NCBI RefSeq assembly: GCF_902168135.1
Contig: NZ_CABHOL010000015.1
Location: 372,001-436,000, forward strand
DNA: 64,000 nucleotides
Direction: 5' to 3'
From: an uncultured Fluviicola sp.
GTDB lineage: Bacteria; Bacteroidota; Bacteroidia; Flavobacteriales_D; Crocinitomicaceae
Both the position numbers and the translations under genes were made by a program. How positions within the stretch are numbered: the first letter of the stretch is position 1; every line of letters starts with the position of its first letter. Of this stretch, positions 16,886-25,543 are shown piece by piece. The notes under the pieces are model-generated. The model was not told the origin of the DNA. It searched no databases and saw only the letters and a list, made by a program, of their open reading frames with translations.

Positions 16886-19420
16886 TCACATTTGGATTTC
16901 TTCGACAATATTTGCCGTTGAATCGACGACGGCGGGATCAATTTCAGCTCCTGTCAGGTTAAATACCGAATTGTCAAAGTTCCGCGGAGCTTCAAAATCC
17001 GTGGTCGAAATCGCTATTTTCGGATCTTTGTAGACTTTGTTCATATAGTATCCGTAGATAGGAAGTGCCGTGCGCGCTCCCTGTCCCAAATCGGTGCTTC
17101 GGAAACGAACGCCGCGGTCTTCTGCTCCAACCCATACTCCTGTAGCCAGATCCGGTGTTAAACCTACGAACCAACCGTCGGAGTTGTTTTGTGTTGTTCC
17201 TGTTTTTCCAGCTGTAGGATAAGCAATTCCTCCATAAGCTGCACCTCCGCGCAACCTGCTTCCGGTACCTCCCTGGATCACTCCCCGCATCATTTTCAAT
17301 ACGGTGTAAGCAACGTTTTCGTTCATTGCTTCTTTGGAAACGGTTTTAGCACTGTAAATGACATGTCCCGAACGGTCTTCAATCCGCAGGATACTTGTCG
17401 GTTTATTGAAAATACCTTTATTGACGAAGGTTGCCTGGGCACCTACCAGTTCATAAAGTGACAGGTCCATGGAACCTAAGCACATTGCCGGAACAACATC
17501 TCTGTCAAGCAATTCGATGTCCATATCACGCATGAGTTTTGCAACTGTTTTTGGTCCAGCTAATGCACCCATTTGTTTCATGATGTAAACCGCAATGTTG
17601 TTTTTGGACAATGCCAGCCCTTTCATGATTGAGATTGTTCCACCGTTCCCGCTTCCGTCAGAATTTCTAGGACACCATTGTCCGTCAGGGTTCCCGTTGG
17701 GGTCGTATAAATCCACACAATAGGAAATATTCGGAACAACCAATCCGGGTTTCACTACATTCATGGTAATTCCGGCTGCGTAAACGAAAGGTTTGATCGT
17801 GGAACCGACCTGACGTTTCCCAAGCCTTACGTGGTCGTACGCAAAATGGTCAATGTTGGTACCACCGACCCAAGCTTTTACAAATCCGGTACTTGGTTCG
17901 ATGGAGATCAAACCGGCTTGTAAGAAAGATTTGTAGTAACGAATGGAATCCATCGGACTCATAATCGTGTCACGCTCCCCGTCCCAGCTGAAAACGCGCA
18001 TTTCTACCGGTTCATTGAATATACGCTTAATTTCTTCCTCAGGCATTCCAGCTTCTGAAAGCCGGATATAACGGTCAGAACGGCGCATAGAAGAGTTCAT
18101 AATGCTGTTTACCTGATCATCAGATAATGAATTGGAGAAAGGCCAGTTTTTAGCTGACTTGTTGTTTTTGTCAAACAAAGGCTGCATCTCGTCTTTCAAA
18201 TGTCTTTCCAATGCGTATTCGGCGTGGGCCTGCATGTCTGCATTCAGAGTGGTGTAAATGCGTAAGCCGTCGCGGTAAATGTCATAAGGAAGACCATCTT
18301 CCCGTTTGTAAACCAATGAACCGTCTTCTTTTTTGGAATTCAAAAGTTCGGTTACTTCATTACGAAGGGATTCTCTAAAGTATGGAGCAATTCCACGTTT
18401 GTGATCTACGATCTGGTAATTGGTAACCAGCGGTTTTTTACTCAAACGCTCGTATTCTGCTTCTGTCAGTTTCTGACGTAAAGCTTCATTTCCTTCGTCC
18501 GAGTTTTTCAGCCATTGTTTCAGTACCTGGTTTCTTCTGGTCAATGCACGCAGACTGTCGGCAGCTCTTGCTTCGGATATTTCAGCTGCAGTGATGGCAG
18601 ATGGTTCAACGCCCTTGTTTTTTGCCAATGAAAGGCGGTAGTTTTTGATCTTAAAGGTGTAAGGATTGTACAAAGCAGGGTTTTTACACATTCCGACAAG
18701 CATTGCTGCTTCTTCTTTGGATAGTTCACTTGGTTTTTTATTGAAATACACTTTTGAAGCGTTGGAAATCCCAACTGCGTTGTAAAGGAAGTCGAACTGG
18801 TTCAAATACATCGTAATGATCTCTTCCTTGGTAAAGCGAGCTTCCAAACGCGTTGCAATGATGTTCTCACGTGCTTTTTCGTTAAGGCGTTTCCACATTC
18901 TTCCGATTCTTCCGGAAGACTCCGATTCTACATTTTCTCCGTTTGCACGTGCAAATTCCTCACGTTCGCGCAATTGAAGGGTGTATAATTGCTTTGCTAA
19001 CTGCTGTGTAATGGTTGAAGCACCTCCGGCACCTCCGACATTGATAATTGCACGGCCTACAGCACGGAAATCTACCCCGGAGTGGTCGTGAAAACGTTCG
19101 TCTTCGGTTGCAATTAGTGCATCTGTTACATTTGGGCTTATTTTGCGGTATTCCACAGAAGTTCGGTTGATCTTCCAGTAACGGCCCAATTCCGTTTCAC
19201 CGTCATCGGCAATAATTACTGAGGCCAATAATTCCGGCGGATTGTCAAGCATCGCAACAGGGGGAAGATTATCCTCCGATTGGAACAATAACAATGCTCC
19301 AATGAAATAAAGGGGAAAAGTAGCAAACAACCAGTAAGCAATCGTTGCTCTTTTATGCTCTTTCGGTGAAAAAGACGCTGCCGCAGCGGGTCCTTTACTT
19401 TTTTGTGCCATACGACTCAT
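16886..19420 (-). CDS. mrcA: Class A penicillin-binding protein (PBP1A-type)
   Basis: This bifunctional cell-wall enzyme polymerises glycan strands and crosslinks peptides in the periplasm. The 844 residues have a short cytoplasmic tail, one membrane anchor (about 27-46), a GT51 transglycosylase domain with catalytic E106 in '[17 protein letters not shown]' and '[15 protein letters not shown]', and a transpeptidase domain with S540-x-x-K543 (GSTIKP), S605-x-N607 and K739-T-G-T. All key residues are present. The ATG at 19420 is used; M4 is an alternative. scoA begins 7 nt after its stop, so the two may share a message, an unusual pairing. Confidence 0.96.
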   Translation of the reverse strand: MSRMAQKSKGPAAAASFSPKEHKRATIAYWLFATFPLYFIGALLLFQSEDNLPPVAMLDNPPELLASVIIADDGETELGRYWKINRTSVEYRKISPNVTDALIATEDERFHDHSGVDFRAVGRAIINVGGAGGASTITQQLAKQLYTLQLREREEFARANGENVESESSGRIGRMWKRLNEKARENIIATRLEARFTKEEIITMYLNQFDFLYNAVGISNASKVYFNKKPSELSKEEAAMLVGMCKNPALYNPYTFKIKNYRLSLAKNKGVEPSAITAAEISEARAADSLRALTRRNQVLKQWLKNSDEGNEALRQKLTEAEYERLSKKPLVTNYQIVDHKRGIAPYFRESLRNEVTELLNSKKEDGSLVYKREDGLPYDIYRDGLRIYTTLNADMQAHAEYALERHLKDEMQPLFDKNNKSAKNWPFSNSLSDDQVNSIMNSSMRRSDRYIRLSEAGMPEEEIKRIFNEPVEMRVFSWDGERDTIMSPMDSIRYYKSFLQAGLISIEPSTGFVKAWVGGTNIDHFAYDHVRLGKRQVGSTIKPFVYAAGITMNVVKPGLVVPNISYCVDLYDPNGNPDGQWCPRNSDGSGNGGTISIMKGLALSKNNIAVYIMKQMGALAGPKTVAKLMRDMDIELLDRDVVPAMCLGSMDLSLYELVGAQATFVNKGIFNKPTSILRIEDRSGHVIYSAKTVSKEAMNENVAYTVLKMMRGVIQGGTGSRLRGGAAYGGIAYPTAGKTGTTQNNSDGWFVGLTPDLATGVWVGAEDRGVRFRSTDLGQGARTALPIYGYYMNKVYKDPKIAISTTDFEAPRNFDNSVFNLTGAEIDPAVVDSTANIVEEIQM

Positions 19421-19551
19421 TTGAATGGTAAAAATAACGAAATACTATTCGCAAAGGCAAATATCGAAATTCGGGAGCAATTGTTGATTGGTTTAGGAGA
19501 TACTTTCTAACAAAAAAATGCTAAAAACGGGGTTGGGTTATAAATCTGGTG

Positions 19552-19593
19552 AAAACATGTAGGGGCGTAAAATCTTACGCCCCTACATGTTTT
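19552..19593 (-). terminator. Long perfect palindrome (GGGGCG element), terminator of hemD
   Basis: Arms AAAACATGTAGGGGCGTAA and its inverse (19552-19570 with 19575-19593) pair over 19 bp around a 4-nt loop (AATC), flanked by A- and T-runs. It lies between hemD and mrcA. It is one of three related palindromes sharing TAGGGRCG...CGCCCCTA (the others at 24634 and 27852). Confidence 0.8.
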
Positions 19594-19644
19594 TATAATT
19601 TTCTTTGTTGAACTGCACTAACGCTTGTTCATCTATCAGAAGTT

Positions 19645-20394
19645 TTACTTCTTCTTATTTTGTTCTTTAATAAAATTCTCAATTGCAGCTGTCATGCTTG
19701 GTGCGTTTGGCATTGGTGCATGAACATCCAGTCTCAAATTATTTTTTACAACTGCGTTTGCGGTGGTTGGACCGAATGCAGCGATCAGGGTTTTGTTTTG
19801 TTTGAAATCCGGGAAATTCTTGAACAAACTTTCAATTCCACCCGGACTAAAGAAAACGAGCATGTCGTAATAAACATCTTCCAAATCGCTCAAATCCGAA
19901 GCAACAGTTCTGTAGAGCATTGCTTTGGTAAACGGGATTTTCGCGTCTTCAAGCGTTAACGGAATTTTATCCTGCAGGATATCTGTACAAGGAAGCAGGA
20001 ATTTTTCTCCTTTGTGCTTTTTGATCGGATCCACCAGGTCTTCAATGGTTTGTTTTCCAAAGAAAATTTTACGCTTGCGGTAAGTTACGTACTTCTGTAA
20101 GTATAAAGCTACGGCTTCTGAAATACAGAAATACTTCATAGTATCCGGAACTTCAAAACGAATTTCTTCTGCAATACGGAAAAAGTGATCAACAGCAGTT
20201 TTAGATGTTAAGATAACAGCGGTGTGATCTTTAATATCTATTTTCTGGGTACGGAATTCCTGAACTGAAACTCCTTCCACGTGAATAAACGGCCTGAAAT
20301 CAATTTTCAACTTATACTTTTCAGCCAAATCAAAATACGGAGATTTATCTCCTTCTGGCTTCGGTTGTGAAACCAATATTGTCTTAATACTCAA
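19645..20394 (-). CDS. hemD: Uroporphyrinogen-III synthase
   Basis: HemD closes hydroxymethylbilane to uroporphyrinogen III in heme synthesis. The 249-residue protein shows the loosely conserved family layout: 'TSKTAVDHFF' in the first domain, then 'FFSPGGIESLF' and 'AFGPTTANAV' in the second. HemD is poorly conserved in sequence, so I lean on these motifs, the length, and its position beside a DUF4271 gene, an arrangement I know from other Bacteroidota. No other tetrapyrrole gene is adjacent except hemW about 3 kb away. Confidence 0.88.
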   Translation of the reverse strand: MSIKTILVSQPKPEGDKSPYFDLAEKYKLKIDFRPFIHVEGVSVQEFRTQKIDIKDHTAVILTSKTAVDHFFRIAEEIRFEVPDTMKYFCISEAVALYLQKYVTYRKRKIFFGKQTIEDLVDPIKKHKGEKFLLPCTDILQDKIPLTLEDAKIPFTKAMLYRTVASDLSDLEDVYYDMLVFFSPGGIESLFKNFPDFKQNKTLIAAFGPTTANAVVKNNLRLDVHAPMPNAPSMTAAIENFIKEQNKKK

Positions 20395-20425
20395 GGTTTA
20401 TTTTGTTTTAGCGTTCAACATTTAT

Positions 20426-21145
20426 TTAACCTAACCAGCTTGAGATCTCGCTCGGGAAAACCAACTTTATGGCAATCAAAAGGGGCAAAATTTCAAGGGT
20501 CCAAAGGTACAAAATTATATAATACCATGATACACCCAATTGTATGGCATGATAAAAAGCGCGAATTATTCGTAAAACTATGAAAAATAAAAAGGTCCCG
20601 CCGATGATTAATTTGGACTCTTTAATGAGCTCCGGCTGAAAATAAATGAGAAAGAATTCGATCAGGATCACGATCCCGGCTGATTGTGCCATGGTCAGAG
20701 TGAGCTGATTCACTTCCTGGATAATCTGTCTGAACCCGGTTATGCTTCCGGTAAGAGATATCATGAAAAGATGATAAACAAGCAGGATTGCCGGGAAAGT
20801 CGTCAGTATGATTGTTTGGTAAGTATTAAAATCGACCAGGGAGAAATGATTGTACCAGTAAATGTATATTCCGCTGATAATGATGTACTGAAGGACTAAA
20901 AAAACAGATGAAAGCGGATTTTCCCGGATACCGTTTTTGTACTGCTCTGAAAAGCTCTGAAAGAAAAAGGTGTTTTGTCCCAGGATCAGGAATATTTCGC
21001 GTTGCCTCAGCCGTGCTGCCGAGATCAATAAAAGACATAATCCTAAAGCAGCAATGATCAAGTAGGAATAGTTGGAGCTCCTTTCCGTAAGCACCATTAC
21101 CTCATTGGCCGTTGAAGTAGTAAAGAACTGTCCGCTTAAATGCAT
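20426..21145 (-). CDS. DUF4271 membrane protein
   Basis: This 239-residue protein has about six hydrophobic helices and the C-terminal signature 'WYYIILYLWTLEILPLLIAIK' (split after the first half), which I recognise as DUF4271, a Bacteroidota-specific membrane family of unknown function. A -7 box TATTTTTG lies at 21168-21175, 22 nt before the ATG. hemD follows 31 nt downstream of its stop, so the two likely form an operon; whether the protein has any part in heme metabolism is unknown. Confidence 0.88.
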   Translation of the reverse strand: MHLSGQFFTTSTANEVMVLTERSSNYSYLIIAALGLCLLLISAARLRQREIFLILGQNTFFFQSFSEQYKNGIRENPLSSVFLVLQYIIISGIYIYWYNHFSLVDFNTYQTIILTTFPAILLVYHLFMISLTGSITGFRQIIQEVNQLTLTMAQSAGIVILIEFFLIYFQPELIKESKLIIGGTFLFFIVLRIIRAFYHAIQLGVSWYYIILYLWTLEILPLLIAIKLVFPSEISSWLG

Positions 21146-21167
21146 GAACCAAAATAATTGTCAGGTA

Positions 21168-21175
21168 CAAAAATA
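21168..21175 (-). promoter_or_regulatory. Bacteroidota -7 box for the DUF4271-hemD operon
   Basis: TATTTTTG on the minus strand, 22 nt before the ATG at 21145. Confidence 0.55.
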
Positions 21176-21219
21176 CTATTTTGGAATCACTATTGTCTGT
21201 AGAGGTTAAATCTTGGGTA

Positions 21220-21276
21220 AAAGTTCAAAAGTTCAAAAGGGATTCCTTAAACACCTTTGAACCCTGTTTGAACTTG
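21220..21276. repeat. TTCAAA/TTTGAA hairpin cluster
   Basis: Direct copies AAAAGTTCAAAAGTTCAAAAGG are answered by CCTTTGAACCCTGTTTGAAC, giving an AT-rich stem between the divergent DUF4271 and acyl-CoA dehydrogenase genes. It is the same family as the elements at 3707, 6871 and 22530. Confidence 0.6.
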
Positions 21277-21302
21277 TATTTTATTCATTCGTTCGATTTC
21301 AT

Positions 21303-21310
21303 TACATTTG
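21303..21310 (+). promoter_or_regulatory. Bacteroidota -7 box for the acyl-CoA dehydrogenase
   Basis: TACATTTG, 25 nt before the ATG at 21336. Confidence 0.55.
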
Positions 21311-21335
21311 CACCGATAATTGAAAAAAAACTCAA

Positions 21336-22526
21336 ATGAAATCTGATTTATATTCGCATCCGGACTATTTGTTAATGGATGAATTGCTTACAGATGAGCA
21401 AAAGTTAGTACGTGACGCTGCTCGTGCGTGGGTAAAGAAAGAGGTTTCTCCAATCATCGACGAGCATTATGAGAAGGCAACTTTTCCAATGCATTTGTTA
21501 AAAGGATTAGGTGAAATCGGTGCTTTTGGACCATACATTCCTGAAGAATACGGAGGTCCGGGATTGGATCAGATTTCTTACGGTTTGATTATGCAGGAAT
21601 TGGAGCGTTGTGATTCCGGATTGCGTTCAACAGCTTCCGTTCAAAGTTCATTGGTGATGTACCCGATCTGGAAATACGGAACCGAAGAACAAAAGATGAA
21701 ATATTTGCCAAAACTGGCTACAGGAGAAATGATGGGTTGTTTCGGATTAACGGAACCTGATCATGGATCTGACCCGGGAAGTATGATCACCAACTTCAAG
21801 GATATGGGCGATCATTACTTGTTGAATGGGGCAAAAATGTGGATTTCCAATGCACCGTTTGCAGATATCGCAGTTGTTTGGGCAAAAGATGAAAGCGGAC
21901 GTATTCACGGATTAGTAGTGGAACGCGGAATGGAAGGGTTTTCAACTCCTGAAATGCATGGAAAATTATCTCTTCGCGCATCTTCTACCGGTGAATTGAT
22001 CTTCGTAAACGTAAAAGTTCCAAAAGAAAACTTACTTCCGGGCCGTTCAGGTTTAGGAGCTCCTTTAAGCTGTTTGGATTCTGCTCGTTTCGGTATTGCA
22101 TGGGGTGCTTTGGGTGCGGCAATGGATTGTTACGATCAGGCTGTCAGATACTCCAAAGAACGTTCCCAGTTCGGTGTTCCGATCGGTTCGTTCCAGCTGG
22201 TACAAAAGAAATTGGCGGAAATGATTACTGAGATCACGAAAGCACAATTCATCACTTTACGTGTCGGACAATTGAGAAACGAAGGAAGAGCGACATCTGC
22301 AATGATCTCTATGATTAAGAGAAATAACGTAGAAATTGCATTGGATATCGCTCGTGAGGCACGACAGATCCATGGAGGAATGGGAATCACAAGTGAATAT
22401 TCTATGATGCGCCACATGGCAAACCTGGAATCTGTGATTACTTACGAAGGAACGCATGATATCCACTTGTTGATTACAGGAATGGATGTTACGGGAATTC
22501 CTGCTTTCACAAGAGAGAAACCATAA
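21336..22526 (+). CDS. gcdH: Glutaryl-CoA dehydrogenase-like acyl-CoA dehydrogenase
   Basis: This FAD enzyme of the acyl-CoA dehydrogenase family has 396 residues. The blocks 'RSTASVQSSLVMYPI', 'GEMMGCFGLTEPDHGSDPGSM' and 'YEGTHDIHLLITG' are those of glutaryl-CoA dehydrogenase, which oxidises and decarboxylates glutaryl-CoA to crotonyl-CoA in lysine/tryptophan breakdown. The catalytic glutamate would be E371, preceded by Y370, the pair associated with GCDH, and the substrate-binding arginine of the 'RSxxSVQSS' block is present. Decarboxylating activity is inferred. The gene has its own promoter box and terminator. Confidence 0.92.
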   Translation: MKSDLYSHPDYLLMDELLTDEQKLVRDAARAWVKKEVSPIIDEHYEKATFPMHLLKGLGEIGAFGPYIPEEYGGPGLDQISYGLIMQELERCDSGLRSTASVQSSLVMYPIWKYGTEEQKMKYLPKLATGEMMGCFGLTEPDHGSDPGSMITNFKDMGDHYLLNGAKMWISNAPFADIAVVWAKDESGRIHGLVVERGMEGFSTPEMHGKLSLRASSTGELIFVNVKVPKENLLPGRSGLGAPLSCLDSARFGIAWGALGAAMDCYDQAVRYSKERSQFGVPIGSFQLVQKKLAEMITEITKAQFITLRVGQLRNEGRATSAMISMIKRNNVEIALDIAREARQIHGGMGITSEYSMMRHMANLESVITYEGTHDIHLLITGMDVTGIPAFTREKP

Positions 22527-22529
22527 AGA

Positions 22530-22582
22530 ATAAGTTCAAAAAGTTCAAGGGTTCAATTTTTGAACCTTTTAAACATTTGAAT
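22530..22582 (+). repeat. TTCAAA/TTTGAA hairpin cluster
   Basis: Directly after the dehydrogenase stop, AAGTTCAAAAAGTTCAAGG is followed by a GGTTCAA/TTGAACC stem (about 22546-22565). It is the fourth member of the intergenic family, here in front of a second, conventional terminator. Confidence 0.6.
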
Positions 22583-22597
22583 CATGTAATTAAAAAG

Positions 22598-22632
22598 ACC
22601 TTCGGATGTATATTCGGAGGTTTTTTATTTTA
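22598..22632 (+). terminator. Rho-independent terminator of the acyl-CoA dehydrogenase
   Basis: A 9-bp stem with two G-U pairs (22598-22606 with 22613-22621) is followed by a T-run. Confidence 0.75.
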
Positions 22633-22659
22633 GTGCCTTAAATCTAAATACTTGAACAA

Positions 22660-22968
22660 ATGGAAAATGATATGTTAGACTCGGTTGCAATGACCAGTGC
22701 GCCGGTAAGGGACTTAGACGAGGCCGGAAGGATCTTAACAATGGGAATTATTTCTCTCCCTTTTTGTTTTGGATTGGTCGGATTGATCTTAGCCATTATT
22801 ACATTGACAAAATCAGGAAAAGCGCTTTCCTTATACAGGGATTACCCGCTTCAATATACCGAATCGTCTTACAAAAAAGTAAAAGCAGGTAGAATCTGTG
22901 CAATCATCAGTTTGTGCATTTTAGGAGCGACTCTTTTACTCCTTTTTGCAGTTGGCGGAATCAGATAA
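22660..22968 (+). CDS. Small two-TM membrane protein
   Basis: This 102-residue protein has two hydrophobic helices (about 27-49 and 77-98) separated by a basic loop. Its layout resembles the short CCC/DUF4190-like membrane proteins common in Bacteroidota ('GIISLPFCFGLVGLILAII', then 'AGRICAIISLCILGA'). Function is unknown. A shared terminator follows, so it is a single-gene unit. Confidence 0.75.
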   Translation: MENDMLDSVAMTSAPVRDLDEAGRILTMGIISLPFCFGLVGLILAIITLTKSGKALSLYRDYPLQYTESSYKKVKAGRICAIISLCILGATLLLLFAVGGIR

Positions 22969-22998
22969 ACTTTAGAGTGATTTTATACACATTAAAAA

Positions 22999-23030
22999 AA
23001 CCGTTGAAGTGATTCAGCGGTTTTCTTATT
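22999..23030. terminator. Bidirectional terminator between convergent genes
   Basis: A 10-bp stem AACCGTTGAA/TTCAGCGGTT (22999-23008 with 23013-23022, one G-U) has a T-run on the plus side and an A-run upstream that reads as a T-run on the minus strand. Confidence 0.85.
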
Positions 23031-23053
23031 GGAGCATGTTTTTCGAATGATAC

Positions 23054-23395
23054 CTAGTTCCAGTTGATTGATATCATGGAGTCATTGAACGAATCGCGTA
23101 GACGACTTAATTTTTTTGCTGCGAGTTCATCCCCTAAATTTGCCTTAGCTTTTAGTTTGTAGTATAGGTCCAAAGAATGTCCGTAGACATCTTGTTCCAG
23201 TACATGTTTGATTTCGGAAATGCGACCGGTTACACCAATCAGGAAGTGTTCGATTTCGCCTAATTCGTGTAATTCGTCTTCCGTTAAGTTTTTTAGCTTC
23301 AGTAATTTAGAGTAACGCGGCAATAAAACTCCCAATAAGTCGATAAATCGATCTAATTCTCGTTGAATGGCTGCCTGTTGTTCTTTAAATCCCAT
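23054..23395 (-). CDS. Small helical protein of unknown function
   Basis: This 113-residue protein is charged and predicted helical throughout, with no signal peptide. The pattern 'LTEDELHELGEIEHFLIGVTGRISEIKHVLEQDVYG' (two adjoining helices) suggests a helical bundle. I do not recognise a family; it has the look of a conserved flavobacterial hypothetical protein. It converges with the two-TM protein gene and diverges from hemW. Confidence 0.72.
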   Translation of the reverse strand: MGFKEQQAAIQRELDRFIDLLGVLLPRYSKLLKLKNLTEDELHELGEIEHFLIGVTGRISEIKHVLEQDVYGHSLDLYYKLKAKANLGDELAAKKLSRLRDSFNDSMISINWN

Positions 23396-23501
23396 ATTTG
23401 AAAAGTATGTCTTTTTGCTTAACGGTAAAAATTAAAAACTTTTTTTAACATTTGACTGAAATCGGAAATTTCGGACGGTGTAAAAGCAGTCGATTAATCC
23501 C

Positions 23502-23509
23502 TAATTTTG
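23502..23509 (+). promoter_or_regulatory. Bacteroidota -7 box for hemW
   Basis: TAATTTTG, 4 nt before the ATG at 23514, implying a very short leader. Confidence 0.5.
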
Positions 23510-23513
23510 TAAC

Positions 23514-24641
23514 ATGTCCGGCTGTTATATCCATATTCCTTTTTGCGCCCAAAAATGTAGTTACTGCGACTTTCATTTCTCTACTAATCATTCTTACCAG
23601 GCTGAAATGGTTGATGCTTTGTGCATGGAACTGAAGATCCGATCAGAAGTTTGGAAAAACGAGCAATTTGAAACTATTTATTTCGGTGGAGGCACTCCGA
23701 GTGTACTTACCGTTGAGCAGCTGCAGATACTGATTGAACAGGTGAAAATGAATTACCTGGTATCGGATCAGGTTGAGATAACCCTGGAATGCAACCCGGA
23801 TGATTGTTCTTCGGAGAACCTTACTGCCTGGAAAAAATTGGGTGTAAACCGACTGAGTATCGGTATACAATCTTTCAACGATGAGCAGTTGCTTTGGATG
23901 AATAGAAGCCATTCCGCGTCAGACAGCCGACGGGCAGTTCAAAATGCAAAACAGGTAGGTTTTGATGAATTGAGCCTGGATCTGATGTATGGTTTACCCA
24001 ATATGACCCTGGAGGAATGGAAGAATCAGCTGCTTCAAATCATTGCTTTGAATCCGGAACATATTTCTGCTTATTGTCTGACTGTTGAGCAGCGAACGGC
24101 CTTATCCAAATGGGTCAAAGAAGGAAAACTGGTTGTTTCTTCGAACGAACAGCAGTCGGAACAGTTCGAACTATTGGTTTCAACCTTGAAGCAAGCAGGA
24201 TATGAGCAATACGAAATCTCTAATTTTGCACGGAATGAACATTATTCGAAGCACAATACTTCGTATTGGAAAGGAGTAAAGTATCTGGGAATCGGGCCTT
24301 CTGCACACGGTTATAATCAGTTGGAGCGTTACTGGAACCAGGCAAACAATAAGGCTTATATGACAGAGCTGAAGCATGGAAGATTACCGGAGACTATAGA
24401 AATACTGTCGCCTTTTGATCGTTTTAATGAGGCATTGATGATCGGATTGCGCACGAAATGGGGCGTTTCCAAGGAGGAATTGTTCCGGAATATTACGCCG
24501 GATGAGGAATGGTTGAAGATCGTAAAGAGTTACGAAGATCAGGATTTACTTATTGAAACGACTGAAAGATTGGTACTTACAGAATCCGGCAGGTTGTTGG
24601 CAGATGCGATCGCTTCGGAACTTTTTATAATTAAGCAGTAG
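23514..24641 (+). CDS. hemW: HemW-type radical SAM heme chaperone
   Basis: The 375-residue protein has the radical-SAM cluster motif C11-xxx-C15-xx-C18 (in 'FCAQKCSYCDF') close to the N-terminus, 'YFGGGTPS', 'ECNPDD' and 'GVNRLSIGIQSFND'. The short N-terminus ahead of the cluster and the overall length fit HemW, which inserts heme into target proteins, rather than the oxygen-independent coproporphyrinogen oxidase HemN. The assignment to HemW over HemN is by known family features, not tested. The stop codon lies inside the palindrome at 24634-24669. Confidence 0.93.
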   Translation: MSGCYIHIPFCAQKCSYCDFHFSTNHSYQAEMVDALCMELKIRSEVWKNEQFETIYFGGGTPSVLTVEQLQILIEQVKMNYLVSDQVEITLECNPDDCSSENLTAWKKLGVNRLSIGIQSFNDEQLLWMNRSHSASDSRRAVQNAKQVGFDELSLDLMYGLPNMTLEEWKNQLLQIIALNPEHISAYCLTVEQRTALSKWVKEGKLVVSSNEQQSEQFELLVSTLKQAGYEQYEISNFARNEHYSKHNTSYWKGVKYLGIGPSAHGYNQLERYWNQANNKAYMTELKHGRLPETIEILSPFDRFNEALMIGLRTKWGVSKEELFRNITPDEEWLKIVKSYEDQDLLIETTERLVLTESGRLLADAIASELFIIKQ

Positions 24642-24669
24642 GGACGTAAAATTTTACGCCCCTACTGCT
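24634..24669. terminator. GGGGCG palindrome, bidirectional terminator (overlaps hemW stop)
   Basis: 18-nt arms (24634-24651 with 24652-24669) form an almost perfect palindrome with one mismatch and no unpaired centre. It ends two convergent genes. The core TAGGGACGTAAAA/TTTTACGCCCCTA matches the elements at 19552 and 27852. Confidence 0.8.
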
Positions 24670-24675
24670 GTGAAT

Positions 24676-25455
24676 TTAATTATTTAATGTCTCCAACCCG
24701 AACTGGCATCGAAAATCAGCTCTTTTCTGGCGTTCTGCAAATAGCTCTTTACTAATTTTAACCAGGTTTTCACGATTAGGTCTTTCGTGGAATAAATGAT
24801 ATTGAATGGTTTTGTACCGTGTAGAAAACGGAACAATTCCAGCCTTTCTTGCTCTGAATTCCACATCCGTATCTTCTCCGAATCCCGGGGTAACATAAGT
24901 CTCATCGAATCCGTTGATTTTTACCAGATCTGCTTTGAACCAACCCATGTTGGAACCCAGTAAAGGAACCAGTTTGCGCTGCAATAAACTCCATAAAGGA
25001 AAGCTTTCTTCTACGCTTGTGCTTTTATTCCGGATCATTTCGATGTAACCCGGAACAGTTCGTTCACCATTGCGGATTTTGCGGGAGGTTTCAATATCCA
25101 GGTTTACCCTGCGGGCGATACAGAACCTGCCCGGTTGAATATAACGCACATATTCCTTTACAAAACGCGGATGAAGCACGCAGTCTCCATCAATAAAAAT
25201 TAACCGTTCACTTTCGGAAGCCTTGATAGCTTTATTAAGCATTTTGGTTTTCAAAAACCCCTGATCGGGCTGTTGTAAATGTTTGATGGGGAATAAAGGG
25301 CGAAATTTTTCGATCAATTCATCGAAACAGGGATCATCACAATCTTGTGAAATGATGACCTCAAAATCTTTTTCTTTTTGTAAAGCAACACTCCTTAGAA
25401 CGGCATCCAGTGCACTGACATCTTTGTAAACGGAAATAATAAGAGTTGCTTTCAC
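24676..25455 (-). CDS. GT2-family glycosyltransferase with galactosyltransferase-like C-terminal domain
   Basis: From the GTG at 25455 the protein has 259 residues and begins VKATLIISVYKD, the normal GT-A start. It carries 'IFIDGDCVLHPRFV' (DxD metal site) and, downstream, 'GSNMGWFKADLVKINGFDE' and 'GEDTDVEFRARKAG', the Glyco_transf_7C-type acceptor region. The frame also opens at an ATG (25479), but a -7 box TATCTTTG at 25460-25467 falls inside that extension, so the transcript should begin after it. Cytoplasmic, adding a sugar to an unknown surface glycan. Confidence 0.87.
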   Translation of the reverse strand: MKATLIISVYKDVSALDAVLRSVALQKEKDFEVIISQDCDDPCFDELIEKFRPLFPIKHLQQPDQGFLKTKMLNKAIKASESERLIFIDGDCVLHPRFVKEYVRYIQPGRFCIARRVNLDIETSRKIRNGERTVPGYIEMIRNKSTSVEESFPLWSLLQRKLVPLLGSNMGWFKADLVKINGFDETYVTPGFGEDTDVEFRARKAGIVPFSTRYKTIQYHLFHERPNRENLVKISKELFAERQKRADFRCQFGLETLNN

Positions 25456-25459
25456 GGCG

Positions 25460-25467
25460 CAAAGATA
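25460..25467 (-). promoter_or_regulatory. Bacteroidota -7 box that decides the GT2 start
   Basis: TATCTTTG on the minus strand, 4 nt before the GTG at 25455 and downstream of the competing ATG at 25479. Confidence 0.5.
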
Positions 25468-25531
25468 GAAAATTAACATTTACTATTTAGTAACCTTTTG
25501 GAATAGTTGCGGACGGAATTTGATTGCCCGC

Positions 25532-25539
25532 TAAATTTG
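25532..25539 (+). promoter_or_regulatory. Bacteroidota -7 box for the amidase
   Basis: TAAATTTG, 4 nt before the ATG at 25544. Confidence 0.5.
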
Positions 25540-25543
25540 TGGG

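Noticed and set aside
16879-16941. Longer N-terminus for ScoA
   Set aside because: It overlaps the end of mrcA and does not match the family; [12 protein letters not shown] is the usual beginning.
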